Positions 9,102 through 18,882 of a DNA stretch of 64,000 nucleotides are shown here, in pieces. How positions within the stretch are numbered: the stretch's first letter is position 1; each line of letters begins with the position of its first letter. Both the position numbers and the translations under genes were made by a program. The stretch covers positions 1 through 64,000 of the forward strand of contig CALXXL010000012.1 in NCBI GenBank assembly GCA_944392655.1, in the 5' to 3' direction. Source of the DNA: an uncultured Victivallaceae bacterium. Lineage in GTDB: Bacteria > Verrucomicrobiota > Lentisphaeria > Victivallales > Victivallaceae. The notes beneath the pieces are model-generated. The model was not told the DNA's origin, made no database searches, and saw only the letters and a list, made by a program, of their open reading frames with translations.

Positions 9102-9130
9102 TAATTTAAAGGAAGAGGATAGTTGTAGTA

Positions 9131-9409
<279 letters not shown>

Positions 9410-9447
9410 TGCCAACCGCCTGAAAACCTGAAGGATAACCAGCTGAA

Positions 9448-10176
9448 ATGAATATAGACTCAGTCAAGAAGATGGAGACAGATCTCCGGAAGCTCTATAA
9501 AGCGTTGGAGCGCAGATCCGGTCGTAGCGTGGTATTTTCGTTCCGGATGCGGATTTGGAACATTACTGTAAAAATGTCCTATACGGTAAAGCGGTGGTTT
9601 GATGTTGTGCTGGCTCTGCTGGGATTGTTTTGTCTGATACCTTTATTTATTATTATAGCGGTGGCGATAAAGCTTTCTTCGCCGGGGCCGATTATTTTCA
9701 GTCAGATCCGGGTTGGGCGATACGGGCGTTACTTCTGTTTTTATAAATTCAGAACCATGTATGTCGATGCCGAGCGTCGGCGCAAAGAACTTTTAGCGCA
9801 GAATCAATCCACTGACGGCGTAATATTCAAAATGAAGAAGGATCCGCGGATAACTTCGATCGGGCGGATATTGCGCAAATTGAGCTTGGATGAATTGCCG
9901 CAGTTGTTGAATGTCTTACTTGGGGACATGAGTCTGGTCGGGCCGCGGCCGCCGTTGCCGCACGAGGTGGCGCTTTACACTCTGGAAGAGCGCAAACGGT
10001 TGAATGTCATACCTGGTTTGACCTGTTTATGGCAAATATCAGGGCGCAGCGACGTGCCATTCAAGCAGCAGGTGAAGCTGGATCATGAGTATATCATATC
10101 CCGCAGTCTGTGGCGTGATCTGTGGATATTATTGCGGACGATTCCGGTCATTATATCCGGGAGGGGGGCGTACTGA
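9448..10176 (+). CDS. priming sugar-phosphate transferase (WbaP/WcaJ C-terminal type)
   Basis: 242 residues. It transfers a sugar-1-phosphate from a nucleotide sugar to undecaprenyl phosphate, the first membrane step of EPS repeat-unit assembly. Visible motifs are [15 protein letters not shown] (45-59), one hydrophobic re-entrant helix (about 55-74), [16 protein letters not shown] (75-90), YKFRTM (99-104), the catalytic Asp-Glu pair in [10 protein letters not shown] (146-155) and [10 protein letters not shown] (159-168). This is the short form without the multi-pass N-terminal domain. The first ATG has only a distant AAGGA; an internal ATG (MSYTVKRW, 9574) would also give the full catalytic domain. 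It opens the EPS operon. Confidence 0.92.
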   Translation: MNIDSVKKMETDLRKLYKALERRSGRSVVFSFRMRIWNITVKMSYTVKRWFDVVLALLGLFCLIPLFIIIAVAIKLSSPGPIIFSQIRVGRYGRYFCFYKFRTMYVDAERRRKELLAQNQSTDGVIFKMKKDPRITSIGRILRKLSLDELPQLLNVLLGDMSLVGPRPPLPHEVALYTLEERKRLNVIPGLTCLWQISGRSDVPFKQQVKLDHEYIISRSLWRDLWILLRTIPVIISGRGAY

Positions 10177-10180
10177 TATT

Positions 10181-11404
10181 ATGCGTGCGTTAATTTGTCC
10201 ATACAGCGTGGGTCACACCTGGTGCGATTATTTTTTTCCTGACCGGAGTATATGTTCTTTGCCGGTTGTGGGCAAGGCGATTATTGAGCATATTCTGGAT
10301 GTATGTATGTTTTTCAAAATGCGCCGGGTAAAGATTCTGGACTACTGTTATGATTCGGCGTTGCATGCTAATCTGGGGGAGAATCGTGATTCGATGCGTT
10401 TAACCTATTCCGGCGCCAACTTGAACAGTGATTTTGCCGGTATGCTGACTAAGAACCGCTCGTTCATGTTGAAGGAGAAGACGATGATTTTCTGGGGGGC
10501 GGTATTGCCTGACGTCAGCAGTCACGAACAACTCATATCCGATTTGGAGCCGGTTACGGCAACTAAGACAATGCCGGATGGCATTTACATTTATGAGCAT
10601 GGGGAGTTAATGCGCAGCAAGGTTCCGTTGTTCCGGTTCAGGAGCATCCGGGATTATTTTGAAATAAACATGGCGATTATTGAGAATCCGCGTATTTATG
10701 TTCTTCCCGGGTATTCGGTGGAGGCCGGAGTGTATGTCGGGACGAACGTGATAATCGAGCGCGGGTGTGAAATTACTCCGTCGGTGGTTTTATCTGACAA
10801 CGTGAGTCTGGGCGAAAACTGTCATTTAGGCGGCGGAGTAATAATGGGGCGCAACGTGTTTGTTGGCGCGGGTACGGAGATCCGTCGTTCCTGCATACTG
10901 GCGAACACCTTTATCGGTACAGATTTGGAACTTACGGAAAAGATTGTGGTCGCCAACCGTATAATAGATCCGATGTCGCGGGTTTTTATTGAGCATGAAA
11001 ATTCCGGTTTATCCGGGGACATAGAAGAGAGTCCCTGCGTAGCGCTCTGTAATATTACGGAATATTTGCTGGCTTTATTTCTGGCGGTGTTTTTTCTGTT
11101 GCCGTGGATTTTCTTTACTTTGCTGGAGTGGTTGTGGCGTCCGACGTTATGGGGCTACAAATGGTCGGTTGATCGTTACCTGAAATATTGGAAGGTTTTA
11201 TTCGGCCGGTTTCGTCTGATAAAATGGGCGCATGACGACCGCAACTATGTTTTTAAAATATCGGAATCGTTTTCCTATCCGCATTCGAAAGAGCAGGAGA
11301 TGCTGGATGAGCTCTACTATCAAAATCACAGAACTCCTGGTGCGATTTTGCAGATAACCCTGAAAAGTGTGGTCAACCGTTGGTTTGTCAATGAAATTCC
11401 CTGA
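10181..11404 (+). CDS. left-handed beta-helix (NDP-sugar pyrophosphorylase-like) protein with membrane segment
   Basis: 407 residues from the ATG at 10181, four bases after the preceding stop and following GAGGGGGG; a longer frame from 10085 would overlap the transferase and is not used. Residues 1-165 form an alpha/beta domain reminiscent of sugar nucleotidyltransferases (SLPVVGKAIIEHILD) but without a clear GxGTRL signature. Residues about 168-270 are hexapeptide repeats (VYVGTNVIIERG, SVVLSDNVSLGENCHLGGG, NVFVGAGTEI) that build a left-handed beta-helix. A hydrophobic segment lies at about 287-315 (LLALFLAVFFLLPW). Probably a membrane-tethered sugar-nucleotide or acyl/nucleotidyl transferase relative acting on the EPS precursor; the exact reaction is not readable. 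Confidence 0.7.
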   Translation: MRALICPYSVGHTWCDYFFPDRSICSLPVVGKAIIEHILDVCMFFKMRRVKILDYCYDSALHANLGENRDSMRLTYSGANLNSDFAGMLTKNRSFMLKEKTMIFWGAVLPDVSSHEQLISDLEPVTATKTMPDGIYIYEHGELMRSKVPLFRFRSIRDYFEINMAIIENPRIYVLPGYSVEAGVYVGTNVIIERGCEITPSVVLSDNVSLGENCHLGGGVIMGRNVFVGAGTEIRRSCILANTFIGTDLELTEKIVVANRIIDPMSRVFIEHENSGLSGDIEESPCVALCNITEYLLALFLAVFFLLPWIFFTLLEWLWRPTLWGYKWSVDRYLKYWKVLFGRFRLIKWAHDDRNYVFKISESFSYPHSKEQEMLDELYYQNHRTPGAILQITLKSVVNRWFVNEIP

Positions 11405-12470
11405 GCATACTCATAACTTTTATACTGCGGTGCAGGACGCGCCGGTGGAAAATATGTTGGATAACGCGCTGTCTGGGATAGCCGCGGATATTTCCGCATT
11501 GTTGCCGGAAGATCGCTGTTGCGTCTATCTTGGCGGCGGCTATGGTCGCGGGGAGGGGGGCGTATTCCGGGCGTCATCGGGGGAGGCCCGGTTATATAAC
11601 GACCTGGATTTCTTTGTGTTCAGTCGTGGAGTTGGTTTTGCCGGACGCCGGCGGATTGACAGTTTGCTGAGAGGCGTTGCGGAAAAGTGGGGGAAACTGC
11701 TTGAAATATCGGTGGATTTTGGTCCGGCCAAAGAGGTGGTAAAATTGCCTGCCGTATCTTGCCGCCTTATGTTTCAGGAGTTGAAGCATGGGCATGTCAA
11801 GCTGTTTGGCGCGGTGGATGCGATGGCTATGTTGCCGGCTTTATTACCGGGGCAGTTGCCGCTGGAAGAGGGGATCAGGTTGTTGTTGAACCGTGGCGCG
11901 GGGCTGTTGCTGGCGGGAGAAAAGCTGTTGGCCGGAGGCGCCGACGTTGATTTTATTATCCGGAATATTTACAAATGTATTGGCGGGGCGGGGGATGCGT
12001 CGCTGATTGCCAGTGGCGGCTATGCGTGGAATGGAGCTGAGCGTGTAAAAGGATTTGAATCGTTTGTCAAAGAGCACAGCTGGCCGGTTGTATATTCGGA
12101 TAATTACGCTCAGGCATACCGTTTTAAAATCGAGCCGTGGGGAGAAAACACGGCTTGCTGTCATGAGTTGTGGCGAACAACCTGCATGGTATGGAAGTCG
12201 GCGGTTGATTTTCTGCTGGGCGGAGTATCTGGAATATCTTCGTTAAAGGAAAAACTGCATATTCTGGCGGGCGAACAGGGGGTGAGAAGCTGGTTTAATG
12301 AGGTGAAATGGGTGGTTCGTCCGGGTAACATGCCGGTTCTGAAAATGGTGATGGATCCGCCGCTGTTTAAAATGCTGGCGGAGTTGTATATAATTTTGTC
12401 TGGGATGGAATCCGGGGGGAATCCGCGAGGCACACAGCGTTTTTACCGTAACTGGAAAGTAATTAATTAG
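11391..12470 (+). CDS. nucleotidyltransferase-fold protein
   Basis: 359 residues from the ATG at 11391, which lies inside the end of the preceding gene (14-base overlap). The segment GGGYGRGEGG (about 47-56) followed by YNDLDFFVF (about 69-77) resembles the G-G/S...D-x-D signature of polymerase-beta-type nucleotidyltransferases, with the two Asp as metal ligands. The remaining two thirds are helical and unfamiliar. No signal peptide or membrane helices. Placed between the beta-helix protein and the chain-length protein, it may modify an EPS precursor or a regulator by nucleotide transfer; this is inference and the substrate is unknown. Confidence 0.6.
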   Translation: MKFPEHTHNFYTAVQDAPVENMLDNALSGIAADISALLPEDRCCVYLGGGYGRGEGGVFRASSGEARLYNDLDFFVFSRGVGFAGRRRIDSLLRGVAEKWGKLLEISVDFGPAKEVVKLPAVSCRLMFQELKHGHVKLFGAVDAMAMLPALLPGQLPLEEGIRLLLNRGAGLLLAGEKLLAGGADVDFIIRNIYKCIGGAGDASLIASGGYAWNGAERVKGFESFVKEHSWPVVYSDNYAQAYRFKIEPWGENTACCHELWRTTCMVWKSAVDFLLGGVSGISSLKEKLHILAGEQGVRSWFNEVKWVVRPGNMPVLKMVMDPPLFKMLAELYIILSGMESGGNPRGTQRFYRNWKVIN

Positions 12471-12489
12471 AGGATGGGGGGCGATTGCC

Positions 12490-14445
12490 GTGGTTACAGA
12501 TGTTGTTTCTGAAGAGGAACAGTTGCGCCGTTTCAATGTTTACCGCAAGTTGACGCAGATTATATTGTTGCGGCATGGGGTGCAGCTGGGGATATTTTTT
12601 ATAATTGTATTTGTAGTAATACTTGGGCTTTTAGCGATCCGGGTAAAAAATTCTCCTGAACGCTACATGGCGGTGGCCAAGCTGGTCTATTATCCCAAGA
12701 CCTCATCCCGTATAGATTCGCTGGATTCGAATCAGCTTATGCAACAATTGTCGCGATATTCGCTGTTCCAGCAATTTGCCTCCGGGATGGCGATGGATTG
12801 GGTGATGATGCAAGACCGTCTTGAATTGACGCAGGATTCCAATCACACGAACTGGTTTATCATCACCAGTCGTTCCGACACGGCGGAGAATGCGGTTTAT
12901 CTGGCCAACTCATTTGCCGAGTTCTGTATCCGGGAATATATAAACAGCCGCAATTCGGAGCTCAGCAAATGGGAGAATCTGTTTGTCACGCAGGAGAACA
13001 ACATACAATCCACGCTGAATCAGATTACCGATGCGATGCACCGTATCGCGATTAATTCCGAGGCGATGTCTCCGGCGCAGGAGATAGAGAAGCTGCAGGC
13101 GACGGTGGTTGAACAACGTATAGCATTATCGGAACTCAGCGTAAAGTTAAGCAATCTGAAAGATGAGAGTGCGTCGCTGACGGCGTTATTTGGCGAATAT
13201 AATCCTTTGCTGTCGCAATACAGCGGGCGAATCCGCGATTACATGAATGATCTGGCCAATCTGGATAAAGAGTTGCTGGTTGCGCGTCAGCTTTATACGG
13301 AGATCAATCCCAAACTGCTTTCGATGGAGTCGCAGCGGGTTCAGCTTGAGGAGGAATACAGGAATTTTCTGAAAGAGAATAATATAGGCGAGGTAACTGC
13401 GGAGCAGCTGGATAATATTGACCGGATTAACGCCGCGCTGGAAAAGATAGCCAAGGAGGTGTTTGCGTTGCAGAACTCTCATGCCGCGCTTACAGATGCC
13501 ATAGCGATAAACGAGCGCAAGTTGCAGCAGTTGCATGAGATAATGCCGGAGTATACGCATCTTCAAACGCAGTACGACACGCAGGTATTGAATCTCCAGA
13601 AAGTTGCGGATATAAAAGTGGAGCTGAACTATCAGAAAAATTCGGTAGACAGTGAATTTGCGCTGGCGGAGCGTGCCGAGTTTGCCCAGGAAGAGCTGCT
13701 TTTTTCCAAGCTGAATATATTTATATCGTTGTTCGGCGCGCTGTTTCTCACGGGGATGCTGGCGTTCATAGTGGTTTTCTTATCGATAGTATTCGGTAAT
13801 GTTTACAATCTCAAGGAGCTTTATTTATACAGTGAATTGAATCCCATCGGCGCGATACCGGCGTCGGAGAAGTTTTTCAAGACGCAGGAGGATGAGCGTT
13901 TTGTAATTGAAACGATGTTTCACCGTATGCAGCGTGCCGGAGCTTTAGCCCGTGTAATTTTCACTGCGCCTTTGCTCGGCACTACGCTCAACCATCGTTT
14001 GCAACATTATTTTGACTGGAACTATGCGATGTGTGGTATGAAGATTTTTCGATTACAGGTTGTACGCAAAGATACGCTTCCCGATGATATCAGGGCGGAC
14101 TATACAGCCACAGTTCGCAATCAGGACTCCGGGCTTTTCCCGGTGGAGAATCCCTACACGCTTACGCCGACGGAGTTTGAGTTATTAAAAGCCGACATTG
14201 AGGAGCTCAGACACAGTTACGATACGGTCATAATCAGTCGTGAAGAGCCGTTGGTGCGCAAGGGGGTATTTTTCCGTCAGATACTGCCTATTTGTGAATC
14301 CTCGGCGCTTATAGTCGGGGAAAAGACGACGCCCCGTTCACTTGTGCGTTATCTGATAAAACTGCAACGGGCCGGCGGTTATAATTTTATATCCGTATTG
14401 AATGAGTCTGAAGATGAACAGGCGGTCAACAAGGGGGAATACTGA
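12490..14445 (+). CDS. polysaccharide co-polymerase / chain-length determinant with degenerate kinase-like C-terminus
   Basis: 651 residues from a GTG preceded by a long GGATGGGGGG ribosome-binding region. TM1 (about 32-52) and TM2 (about 413-436) flank a periplasmic region with long coiled coil (about 150-400), the classic Wzz/PCP layout. After TM2 comes a cytoplasmic domain shaped like a bacterial tyrosine kinase, but where Walker A should be it reads APLLGTTLNH, with no GK-S/T, and the later YDTVIISREE lacks the D-x-PP of Walker A'. It ends without a tyrosine cluster. So it controls polymer length and links to the outer-membrane exporter encoded next, but is unlikely to be an active kinase. 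The stop overlaps the next start by one base (TGATG). Confidence 0.85.
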   Translation: MVTDVVSEEEQLRRFNVYRKLTQIILLRHGVQLGIFFIIVFVVILGLLAIRVKNSPERYMAVAKLVYYPKTSSRIDSLDSNQLMQQLSRYSLFQQFASGMAMDWVMMQDRLELTQDSNHTNWFIITSRSDTAENAVYLANSFAEFCIREYINSRNSELSKWENLFVTQENNIQSTLNQITDAMHRIAINSEAMSPAQEIEKLQATVVEQRIALSELSVKLSNLKDESASLTALFGEYNPLLSQYSGRIRDYMNDLANLDKELLVARQLYTEINPKLLSMESQRVQLEEEYRNFLKENNIGEVTAEQLDNIDRINAALEKIAKEVFALQNSHAALTDAIAINERKLQQLHEIMPEYTHLQTQYDTQVLNLQKVADIKVELNYQKNSVDSEFALAERAEFAQEELLFSKLNIFISLFGALFLTGMLAFIVVFLSIVFGNVYNLKELYLYSELNPIGAIPASEKFFKTQEDERFVIETMFHRMQRAGALARVIFTAPLLGTTLNHRLQHYFDWNYAMCGMKIFRLQVVRKDTLPDDIRADYTATVRNQDSGLFPVENPYTLTPTEFELLKADIEELRHSYDTVIISREEPLVRKGVFFRQILPICESSALIVGEKTTPRSLVRYLIKLQRAGGYNFISVLNESEDEQAVNKGEY

Positions 14446-15497
14446 TGAGGAACCGATATTTAAAATATCTGTTGATTATATTTTGCGGTGGTGCGCTGAC
14501 GGGGTGCTACAATCGCTGGAACAGTAATTACGATGAATTTCCCGATCTGGTATCATCGCGCAATGCGATTGTGGATGAATCCGGGATGAGTGCGGAAGAT
14601 CGTCAGCGGCGGATGCAATTTCTGGAAGAGCTGGCGGCAGAGCCGGAGCCGGAATACCGGATAAACGCCGGGGATTTTGTAGAAATCCGGGTGTACAATC
14701 ATGACGATTTGAGTATTAAGACGATGGTTACTCCGGACGGTCATATCGGCATGGTGTTTATTGGGCAGGTAGAGGTTGCCGGTTTAACATTGCAAGAGGC
14801 GGCAGACAAGTTGGAGGGTTTACTCTCCCGTTACATAAAGAATCCGGAGGTTGGTATTTCGCCGCAGGAGATACGTTCCCAGACGGCATCCATCGCCGGG
14901 GCGGTAACTCATCCTGGGATGTATACGATAAGCAACGGGATGCGTCTGGCGGATCTTTTTGCCAAGGCGGGGGGCTCTTCAGCGCGTTATTACGATGGTC
15001 AGACGCTGGATGCGGCGGATCTAAAGAATTCGGTATTCATCCGCAATGGCGAGATCATACCGGTGGATTTTTCGCTGGCGATAGAGTCCGGCGACCGTCT
15101 CAACAACATTCTTCTGCGCAAGGGGGACTATATTTACATTGCGGTTCGTTCGGAGAGCATGGTCTGTCTTATCGGCGATGTGCCAAATCCGCACAAGCGT
15201 TTGTGGGACAACAATCTTGGTCTGCTTGAATTGCTGACCACCGGCGGCTGGGTGAACGAAACCTACTGGCCTTACGCGATCATCATTCGCGGCGGCGTAG
15301 CCAATCCCACCATGTATAAGGTGGATATTGACGGCATATTGCATGGGCGCAAACCGAATGTGATGCTTGAAGCCGGCGATGTGGTATATATTCCGAAGGA
15401 TGACATATCTGAATACAATGTCTTTGTGCGCAAGCTGATGCCGACTGCGCAGCTGGTCAATCTTCTTACCAGTCCGGTAATGTGGTGGGTGAACTAG
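14445..15497 (+). CDS. outer-membrane polysaccharide export lipoprotein (Wza-like)
   Basis: 350 residues with a lipobox ALTGC (Cys21) after a hydrophobic leader. The Poly_export domain begins around residue 73 (YRINAGDFVEIRVYNHDDLS) and includes TPDGHIGMVFIGQVEVAGLT. Two SLBB-type beta-grasp domains follow (IAGAVTHPGMYTISNG from about 150; VCLIGDVPNPHKRLW from about 236). It should form the outer-membrane channel for EPS together with the co-polymerase encoded immediately upstream, with which it overlaps by one base. Confidence 0.92.
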   Translation: MRNRYLKYLLIIFCGGALTGCYNRWNSNYDEFPDLVSSRNAIVDESGMSAEDRQRRMQFLEELAAEPEPEYRINAGDFVEIRVYNHDDLSIKTMVTPDGHIGMVFIGQVEVAGLTLQEAADKLEGLLSRYIKNPEVGISPQEIRSQTASIAGAVTHPGMYTISNGMRLADLFAKAGGSSARYYDGQTLDAADLKNSVFIRNGEIIPVDFSLAIESGDRLNNILLRKGDYIYIAVRSESMVCLIGDVPNPHKRLWDNNLGLLELLTTGGWVNETYWPYAIIIRGGVANPTMYKVDIDGILHGRKPNVMLEAGDVVYIPKDDISEYNVFVRKLMPTAQLVNLLTSPVMWWVN

Positions 15498-15516
15498 GTC
15501 TGACAGGAGTTTGTGG

Positions 15517-16872
15517 ATGGAGACGAAGTATTTGCTGTTTGTGGTTGCGGCGCTGAATATAATCCCTGGTACGGCATTGCTGGTTATGTTCCGGGGATTG
15601 CAGCGTTATGCGATGCTTGGTCTGGTATTGCCGGTGCTGCTGTTCAATCAGACGTCGATAAATTTCTTCTCGCACGAGATTTACCGCGGGACGTCGCGGG
15701 GGATGGAGGTATCCGCCATCTATCTGGTGGCGCTGACGGTAATTTTTGCGTTGATTGTCACGCGGGGATTCAGGTCGCCGTTTCCGGACTGGGGGAGTCG
15801 TCTTTATCTGCTCTATTTTGTTTTGAGCCTGCCGTCGTTTTTCAATGCGGAGAATTCGCTGTTTGCGTTTTTTGAGGTATGGAAGATGATAATGATCTAC
15901 CTTGTGTTTGTTGCGGTATTTTATTATCTTTATTACTATCAGGATTTTGAGATATTTATGTATGGTTTTGCCGCCATTGTGGTGATCAATTTTCTGGTGA
16001 TACTGAAAGAGCACTTTGTGGGGACCTATCAGGCTCGCGGGGTATTTCCGCATCAGAACAGCATGAGCATGTACATGGGGATACTTGGGGGACTTTTTCT
16101 TTCGGCGTTTTTGAATTCGCGGAAATATTGGCGTGGCTGGTTTTATTTGCTCATATTCTTATTGGCCGCCGCATCGTTATTCCGTAGTTATTCGCGTGGG
16201 GGGATATTATGTTTTCCGATAGTCTGTATGATTGTAGTTTTCTTTTCGCTGATGCGGGAATGGCGTACAATCAAACTGCTCCGGCTTTCGGTTTTAAGCG
16301 TCATTGGAATTTTAGGGTTACTGGTGTTTTTTCCCAAAGTAGTCGGGCGTTTTATCGAGGCGCCGAAATCATCGGGTGAGATGCGGCGTAATTTTGCGAT
16401 AGCGGCGATGAACATGATAGAAGACAAGCCGTTGGTCGGGGTAGGGCTGAACAACTGGGGGATAAAGATCAACCCGCCGTATCCCTACAGTACGCACCGT
16501 AATCCCAAACGCGGTTTTGTCGAGACCTATAAGGACGGCATTGTTGAAACGATCTATTTACTGGTGGCGGCGGAGTGCGGTATTCCCTGTCTGCTTGCAT
16601 TGCTGGGGTGGTTTGCGTATTATATATTTGCCGCGCTGTGGCTGATAAAGCGTTTAGCGGGTACGGAGTTCTTCTATATTCCAGTGGGTGTGCTTGGCGG
16701 AATAAGCGGAGCCTATCTGCAATCGGTACTGGAATGGATTCTGAAACAGCAGATCAATTACAATCAATTAATGATCATGTTTGCCTTTATAAGTTTTCTG
16801 GTGGTTTATGAAAAGCGGCGGATGCGCGCCGGGGCAGGGAATGCGCCGGTTGCCGCGGAGGGCATGTCATGA
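15517..16872 (+). CDS. O-antigen ligase/polymerase family membrane protein (Wzy/WaaL-like)
   Basis: 451 residues from the ATG at 15517, chosen because AGGAG ends seven bases before it; an upstream TTG at 15511 is too close to that site. About ten to twelve hydrophobic helices span the protein. A large periplasmic loop carries GVFPHQNSMSMYMG and later VGVGLNNWGI, the Wzy_C/O-antigen-ligase signature region, with SYSRGG as the other conserved patch. It polymerises or ligates lipid-linked repeat units on the periplasmic side. The ATGA overlap with the next gene indicates coupling. Confidence 0.85.
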   Translation: METKYLLFVVAALNIIPGTALLVMFRGLQRYAMLGLVLPVLLFNQTSINFFSHEIYRGTSRGMEVSAIYLVALTVIFALIVTRGFRSPFPDWGSRLYLLYFVLSLPSFFNAENSLFAFFEVWKMIMIYLVFVAVFYYLYYYQDFEIFMYGFAAIVVINFLVILKEHFVGTYQARGVFPHQNSMSMYMGILGGLFLSAFLNSRKYWRGWFYLLIFLLAAASLFRSYSRGGILCFPIVCMIVVFFSLMREWRTIKLLRLSVLSVIGILGLLVFFPKVVGRFIEAPKSSGEMRRNFAIAAMNMIEDKPLVGVGLNNWGIKINPPYPYSTHRNPKRGFVETYKDGIVETIYLLVAAECGIPCLLALLGWFAYYIFAALWLIKRLAGTEFFYIPVGVLGGISGAYLQSVLEWILKQQINYNQLMIMFAFISFLVVYEKRRMRAGAGNAPVAAEGMS

Positions 16873-17813
16873 GGAATAATACGATAGTAACGATAGGCGA
16901 CCGGAATTATTTATGGGGTATTTTCCTCCTGATAGTCTCGATGCGCAAAAGCGGCATGGACGAGCCGGTATTAGTAGGTGGTCGTGGATTCACCGCCGGT
17001 GACGAGCGGATATTGCGTCAGCTTGGCGGGGTTGAAATATATGCTGTGCCGGAGGACGGCCGTTCGCTCACCTGTTGCAAAGCGGCAGTTATGCTGAAAG
17101 CTGAAACGGATTACATCACCTGGGTGGATGGCGATGGTTATTTTACCGGTAATTGTTCATCGCTTCTGCCGCCTCCAGCGATTGACCGGATACACATAAG
17201 AATGCGTGGCGTGGCCGAGAACCGGCTGGCTTTCCGTGGTTTTACTTTCGGCGAAAGCGGGGAGGCGATTCCGGAGGCGGTTTTATCGGTTTGGCGGCAT
17301 GATGTTGGCGAGGGTGAAGTTGCGGTCATATCCCGGAGCTGTTCGGCCTGTTGTTTTTCGTTGCACAGTTCCCGGCGCAGATTTCTGGAGCGCTGGGATG
17401 AGCAGATAAACAAATGTCTGCCGCGCAATGATGTCGGGGTGGTGGACCGCGGCTTGAAATACTATCATCAGCTGGATGAATCTACGCTGAACAGTGTTTT
17501 ATGTTTTTCGCGCAGTGCGCCGGGGGCGACAGAGAGCTGGGGATTGGACAAAGATCCGGAGCGGATGTTCATACATTTTGTCGGCACGCCCAAGCCGTGG
17601 CAGGGGTGGAACAGCTACAGCTATCCGCATTTTGACCGTTATATAGATTTGGTGGAATACGCGGGTAATTGCGGCTGGGAGTTGCCTAGTCCTGTACCTT
17701 ATTCGTTGCGCCGCAGTAACCGGCGGTTGTGTCGTATGCTGATTTTGCCGTTGCGGTTGCGGTATGGGGTGAGAAACCGGCTGAAGCGGGTCAACTGGTT
17801 TGGAGGGAAATGA
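16869..17813 (+). CDS. glycosyltransferase (nucleotide-diphospho-sugar transferase fold)
   Basis: 314 residues overlapping the preceding stop by 4 bases. The N-terminus (TIVTIGDRNYLWGIFLLIVS) and the metal-binding motif WVDGDGYF (about 90-97, D-x-D type) indicate a GT-A fold transferase similar in outline to GT8 or related families. A C-terminal basic stretch (LPLRLRYGVRNRLKRVNWF) may touch the membrane. It probably adds one sugar of the EPS repeat; donor and linkage are unknown. Confidence 0.65.
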   Translation: MRNNTIVTIGDRNYLWGIFLLIVSMRKSGMDEPVLVGGRGFTAGDERILRQLGGVEIYAVPEDGRSLTCCKAAVMLKAETDYITWVDGDGYFTGNCSSLLPPPAIDRIHIRMRGVAENRLAFRGFTFGESGEAIPEAVLSVWRHDVGEGEVAVISRSCSACCFSLHSSRRRFLERWDEQINKCLPRNDVGVVDRGLKYYHQLDESTLNSVLCFSRSAPGATESWGLDKDPERMFIHFVGTPKPWQGWNSYSYPHFDRYIDLVEYAGNCGWELPSPVPYSLRRSNRRLCRMLILPLRLRYGVRNRLKRVNWFGGK

Positions 17814-17814
17814 A

Positions 17815-18882
17815 ATGGCGGCGGAGATTAAGATTTCGGTAATTGTTCCGGTCTACAATACGGCGGCGCGGCTGGAGGCCTGTCTTGATTCGTTGCTGGC
17901 TCAGACGGAGCCCGGGGTGGAGATAATTCTTGTAGATGACGGCTCTACCGACGGCTCTCTGGCGATTGAACGCCAATATCAGCTGGCGAATCCGGATAAG
18001 ATACGGCTTTTGGAATCTGCGCACGGCGGGGTTTCCGCGGCGCGGAATACCGGCTTGGATGCGGCGCGTGGTGAATGGATCGGTTTTTGCGATTCGGACG
18101 ATACAGTGGAGCCGCGTATCTATGCGGAGCTGTACTCCGGCGCGGTAAAAAGCGGCGCGGAATTGAGTTGTTGCAAGATGGTGGACAAGGGGCCGGAAGA
18201 GAGTCGTATCATCTCCAATTTTCCCTTTTCCGGAGATGTAATAGTTACGGATCGTGCGGTCATAGTAAAAGATATATTTCTTGAGTTGTTATTGAACACC
18301 AAACGCTGCAACGGTTATTTAATGACCTGTCTTTACCGGCGGGATGTGCTGGAACGTTTCAACATCCGGTTCGATACTGGCATTTCGATGCAGGAGGATG
18401 AGATATTTCTGTTGAACTATCTGGTAAGGGTAAACCGTATTGCCGGTGTGGACAAGGTGCTGTATAACTATCTTCGTTTTGAAACGTCGGCCTGTTTCAA
18501 CTATTACCGTCGGGAGGGCGATTATTTCCGGGAACGGAACTGGTATTCGCTGTCGCTGGCACAGCGCGATGTTTTCCGGAACAGCGGTCTGGGTGGAACA
18601 TATCCATGGATAGGGGATCTGCTTGTTTTCAAGGTGTATTTTCATGAGGCGCAGATGGTATGCAGTTCGCCGGAGTTAAAATATTTTGAGCGGTTGAAGA
18701 AGCTCCGGGAGATTTCCGGTCGTGCCCGCGGCGAAAAATTGAATTTAAAAGGCGGTTATCGGTTATTCTGGCTGGTCTTAATTTATATGCCCGGTCTGTT
18801 GCCGTTGTTATGTTTTCTCAAACGCAGGAAAGATCAGTGTAGCCGCAAGATTGAACACTGGCTTAAGGGGGTGTTGCGATGA
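17815..18882 (+). CDS. family 2 glycosyltransferase
   Basis: 355 residues from the ATG at 17815, one base after the previous stop and seven bases after GGAGGG; a TTG at 17800 is less likely. A typical GT2 N-terminus is present (ISVIVPVYNTAARLEACLDS, then ILVDDGSTDGS) with the D-x-D equivalent GFCDSDDTV and the acceptor-side QEDEIFLLNYL. A hydrophobic, then strongly basic C-terminus (LLPLLCFLKRRKDQCSRK) suggests membrane association. It adds a sugar to the growing EPS unit. ATGA overlap with the GH9 gene. Confidence 0.9.
   Translation: MAAEIKISVIVPVYNTAARLEACLDSLLAQTEPGVEIILVDDGSTDGSLAIERQYQLANPDKIRLLESAHGGVSAARNTGLDAARGEWIGFCDSDDTVEPRIYAELYSGAVKSGAELSCCKMVDKGPEESRIISNFPFSGDVIVTDRAVIVKDIFLELLLNTKRCNGYLMTCLYRRDVLERFNIRFDTGISMQEDEIFLLNYLVRVNRIAGVDKVLYNYLRFETSACFNYYRREGDYFRERNWYSLSLAQRDVFRNSGLGGTYPWIGDLLVFKVYFHEAQMVCSSPELKYFERLKKLREISGRARGEKLNLKGGYRLFWLVLIYMPGLLPLLCFLKRRKDQCSRKIEHWLKGVLR

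Noticed and set aside
8726-9130. RpoN promoter for the EPS operon
   Set aside because: Sequences such as TTGGCGTTTGAATAAA have GG but not GC at the required spacing of ten bases.
15466-16053. 195-residue open frame on the minus strand opposite the ligase gene
   Set aside because: Low-complexity Arg/His/Gln composition, no ribosome-binding site and complete overlap with a well-supported membrane-protein gene; a shadow frame.
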